64,000 nucleotides of DNA from Bacillus thuringiensis (GTDB lineage Bacteria; Bacillota; Bacilli; Bacillales; Bacillaceae_G), in the NCBI RefSeq assembly GCF_001182785.1, contig NZ_CP012099.1:5082501-5146500 (forward strand). The letters are read 5' to 3'. Each line of letters begins with the position of its first letter. Position 1 is the stretch's first letter. This document shows positions 63,801 through 64,000 of this stretch, one piece after another. The position numbers were made by a program, and so were the translations under genes. The notes under the pieces are model-generated. The model was not told the DNA's origin and made no database searches. It was given only the letters and a program-made list of their open reading frames with translations.

Positions 63801-64000
63801 TGATGGTGAACTTATCCAAGGCACCTACAAAAACGAGGCAGATTTAAAAGATGGCTCTAAAATTGTAAACACCCTTACAGGTGACACTCAAGTAAATAAA
63901 GGTGGCAGCTTCGTTACTAAAAAAGCTGTGCAAGACGACAACTATATTAATTGGAGTATCGCAATTAACGAAAGCCAATCAACCATTGCAGATGCGGTTG
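60862..64000 (+). CDS. large secreted adhesin (collagen-adhesin / Ig-repeat type), N-terminal part
   Basis: Open from the ATG at 60862 (GAGGAGG upstream) to the window end: about 1046 codons, no stop. Signal peptide of about 29 residues ending YNQVKAE. Residues 30-180: ligand-binding-like domain. Residues 186-300: PVTDNPEQNPATK repeats. From about 310: successive Ig-like domains of 130-150 residues sharing N.W.....N (INWKVEMN, IEWTITYN, TTWTIIVN, ITWIIGFN, INWSIAIN) and a D.......L.....V pattern, like Cna/adhesin domains of Gram-positive surface proteins. A sorting motif would be beyond the window. Likely cell-wall anchored; ligand unknown. Confidence 0.9.
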   Translation, partial: MKKLFNVCLIVFVLFSQLASFPYNQVKAETLTGDSLFDTVEMKDATNHIIDEALNPNNLVKIGSTIQVEYAWSIKDQQVAHANDTAVVQIPLALKVSKDLQGNLVTDQKNIGQYFITAKDNKLKLIFNDQVENLKDAKGKIKVDTVFNSTLKTGEKSVQIAFPLGTMVQPISVPVQVEDSKEAGTKQDTNKPVQDPVAKPVTDNPEQDPATKPVTDNPEQNPATKPVTDNLEQNPATKPVTDNPEQNPATKPVTDNPEQNPATKPVTDNPEQNPATKPVTDNPEQNPAAKIATDNPERKLASDPAENTNSGPKQITTNILTGVKLTDKDGKPFTEDNRPSTDSPANIEFTWELLKSMNVKSGDYYIFDLPKHFKIYNTINSPLYDSENNQIGNFTVTKDGKVTMTFNDYVEEHPDVAGNLQLKTEFNKAEIKGTTTQEIPFPIKDKDVSITVDFKPNVQTATNKKGLPDRPINTNEINWKVEMNKTKDTLKNAVFKDNIPQGTSLNKDSIKVYYLEVDVNGNVTRGAEAEPTDYNIISSDGSKLEIAFKDSINKAYQIEYATKITDENIKSFRNNVTITSDNQKQQNASSTVTVSRGTHLNKTSKYDPKTQTIEWTITYNGDQREIKKADAILKDIFDDTHELDANSIVVKNASYNEKGTLVTGDAVNNYTVSNKKNGFDLQFNDDINSAYVITYKTKPTNKVIEDGKVKNTVTADNDSSKENEASFKQQNIMKSNNKAETNYKDKTTTWTIIVNNNNYPLNNAIITDTFDHGGLQLKDKKLEIKDGNYTLQAGTDYVLDATDKGFKITLIGAYQSNMTKTLVVKYTTDFDYTKLESGKTSFKNTGNLSWIDTDSNPQSNKVEANFDPDTFTKANGYKYGSYNAQTKEITWIIGFNYNNVEIKDPYVIDVIQDKQKLVPGSIEVRDMILNGNPDNAQPGNAVPTEKYELEEPTEKNKNTLKVHFKQSINSPYYIIFKTSLDGELIQGTYKNEADLKDGSKIVNTLTGDTQVNKGGSFVTKKAVQDDNYINWSIAINESQSTIADAV
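61420..61760 (+). repeat. 39-bp tandem repeats in the adhesin gene
   Basis: CCTGTTACTGATAATC recurs every 39 bp at 61459, 61498, 61537, 61576, 61615, 61654 and 61693, with a degenerate copy at each end. Encodes the 13-residue unit PVTDNPEQNPATK. Near-identity between copies suggests recent change in number. Confidence 0.93.

Overview
The window looks like an origin-proximal piece of a Bacillus cereus group chromosome (B. cereus / B. thuringiensis type). The evidence is an intact plcR-papR quorum-sensing pair with perfect PlcR boxes beside nprB, low-GC Bacillus-style genes with strong AGGAGG ribosome binding sites, and gene order that follows the B. subtilis nuo/atp-upp-glyA-ywl-spoIIR-prfA-tdk-rpmE-rho-glpX-murAB-fba-spo0F-pyrG-rpoE-acd-fadF-ywjE-uvsE neighbourhood. 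plcR is full length (285 codons) and papR encodes a peptide ending LPFEF, which argues against B. anthracis, whose plcR is broken.

Layout. 1-2257: start of the complex I operon (nuoA-B-C-D, minus strand); NuoC carries a long Ala/Lys/Glu repeat extension. 2512-5241: membrane PAS-GGDEF-EAL protein (plus). 5265-6744: two DUF975-type membrane proteins. 6883-14396: complete F1Fo ATP synthase operon (atpZ-like, atpI, B, E, F, H, A, G, D, C; minus), with palindromic repeat DNA inserted either side of atpG. 14916-18934: upp, glyA, ywlG, rpiB, ywlE. 19177-22296: accessory insert with a PTS IIA protein, a DoxX protein behind a promoter-overlapping operator, two small paralogous Gly/Asn/Gln-rich proteins of unknown function, and a flavin reductase. 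22611-28299: small membrane proteins, mntP, ywlC, ywlB, spoIIR, prmC, prfA. 28691-38351: tdk, rpmE2, rho, glpX, murA, fba, spo0F, ywjG (plus), pyrG. 38609-46667: rpoE, a TetR regulator, and a fatty acid beta-oxidation cluster (two acyl-CoA dehydrogenases, hydroxyacyl-CoA dehydrogenase, thiolase, FadF) behind a promoter with a FadR-like box. 46843-47612: five exact-period 150-bp tandem repeats. 47715-52699: clsB-like phospholipase-D protein, uvsE, a second membrane PAS-GGDEF-EAL protein. 52716-55728: papR, plcR, nprB. 55768-59131: DesR/DesK-like two-component system with an ABC-2 exporter. 59337-60083: methionine aminopeptidase. 60862-end: N-terminal part of a large secreted repeat-bearing adhesin.

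How it fits together. Most of the window is housekeeping: respiration and ATP synthesis, translation termination (prfA/prmC), nucleotide salvage and synthesis, lower glycolysis/gluconeogenesis (fba, glpX) and sporulation control (spo0F, spoIIR). Lifestyle functions are at the right end: quorum-regulated protease secretion (PlcR/PapR/NprB), c-di-GMP turnover (two genes), an exporter with its own sensor, and a surface adhesin preceded by inverted Spo0A-type boxes.

Most notable non-coding signals: a cluster of DnaA boxes around the ywlC/ywlB junction; two hairpins that bury the Shine-Dalgarno sequences of ywlB and mntP; about ten intergenic palindromic repeats whose hairpin stems vary in compensating fashion around a mostly invariant GCTTTTT loop; the 150-bp tandem array plus a solitary copy flanked by ATAAA duplications; and a dense run of dyads upstream of the adhesin. 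I found no rRNA, tRNA, CRISPR array, prophage or transposase gene.
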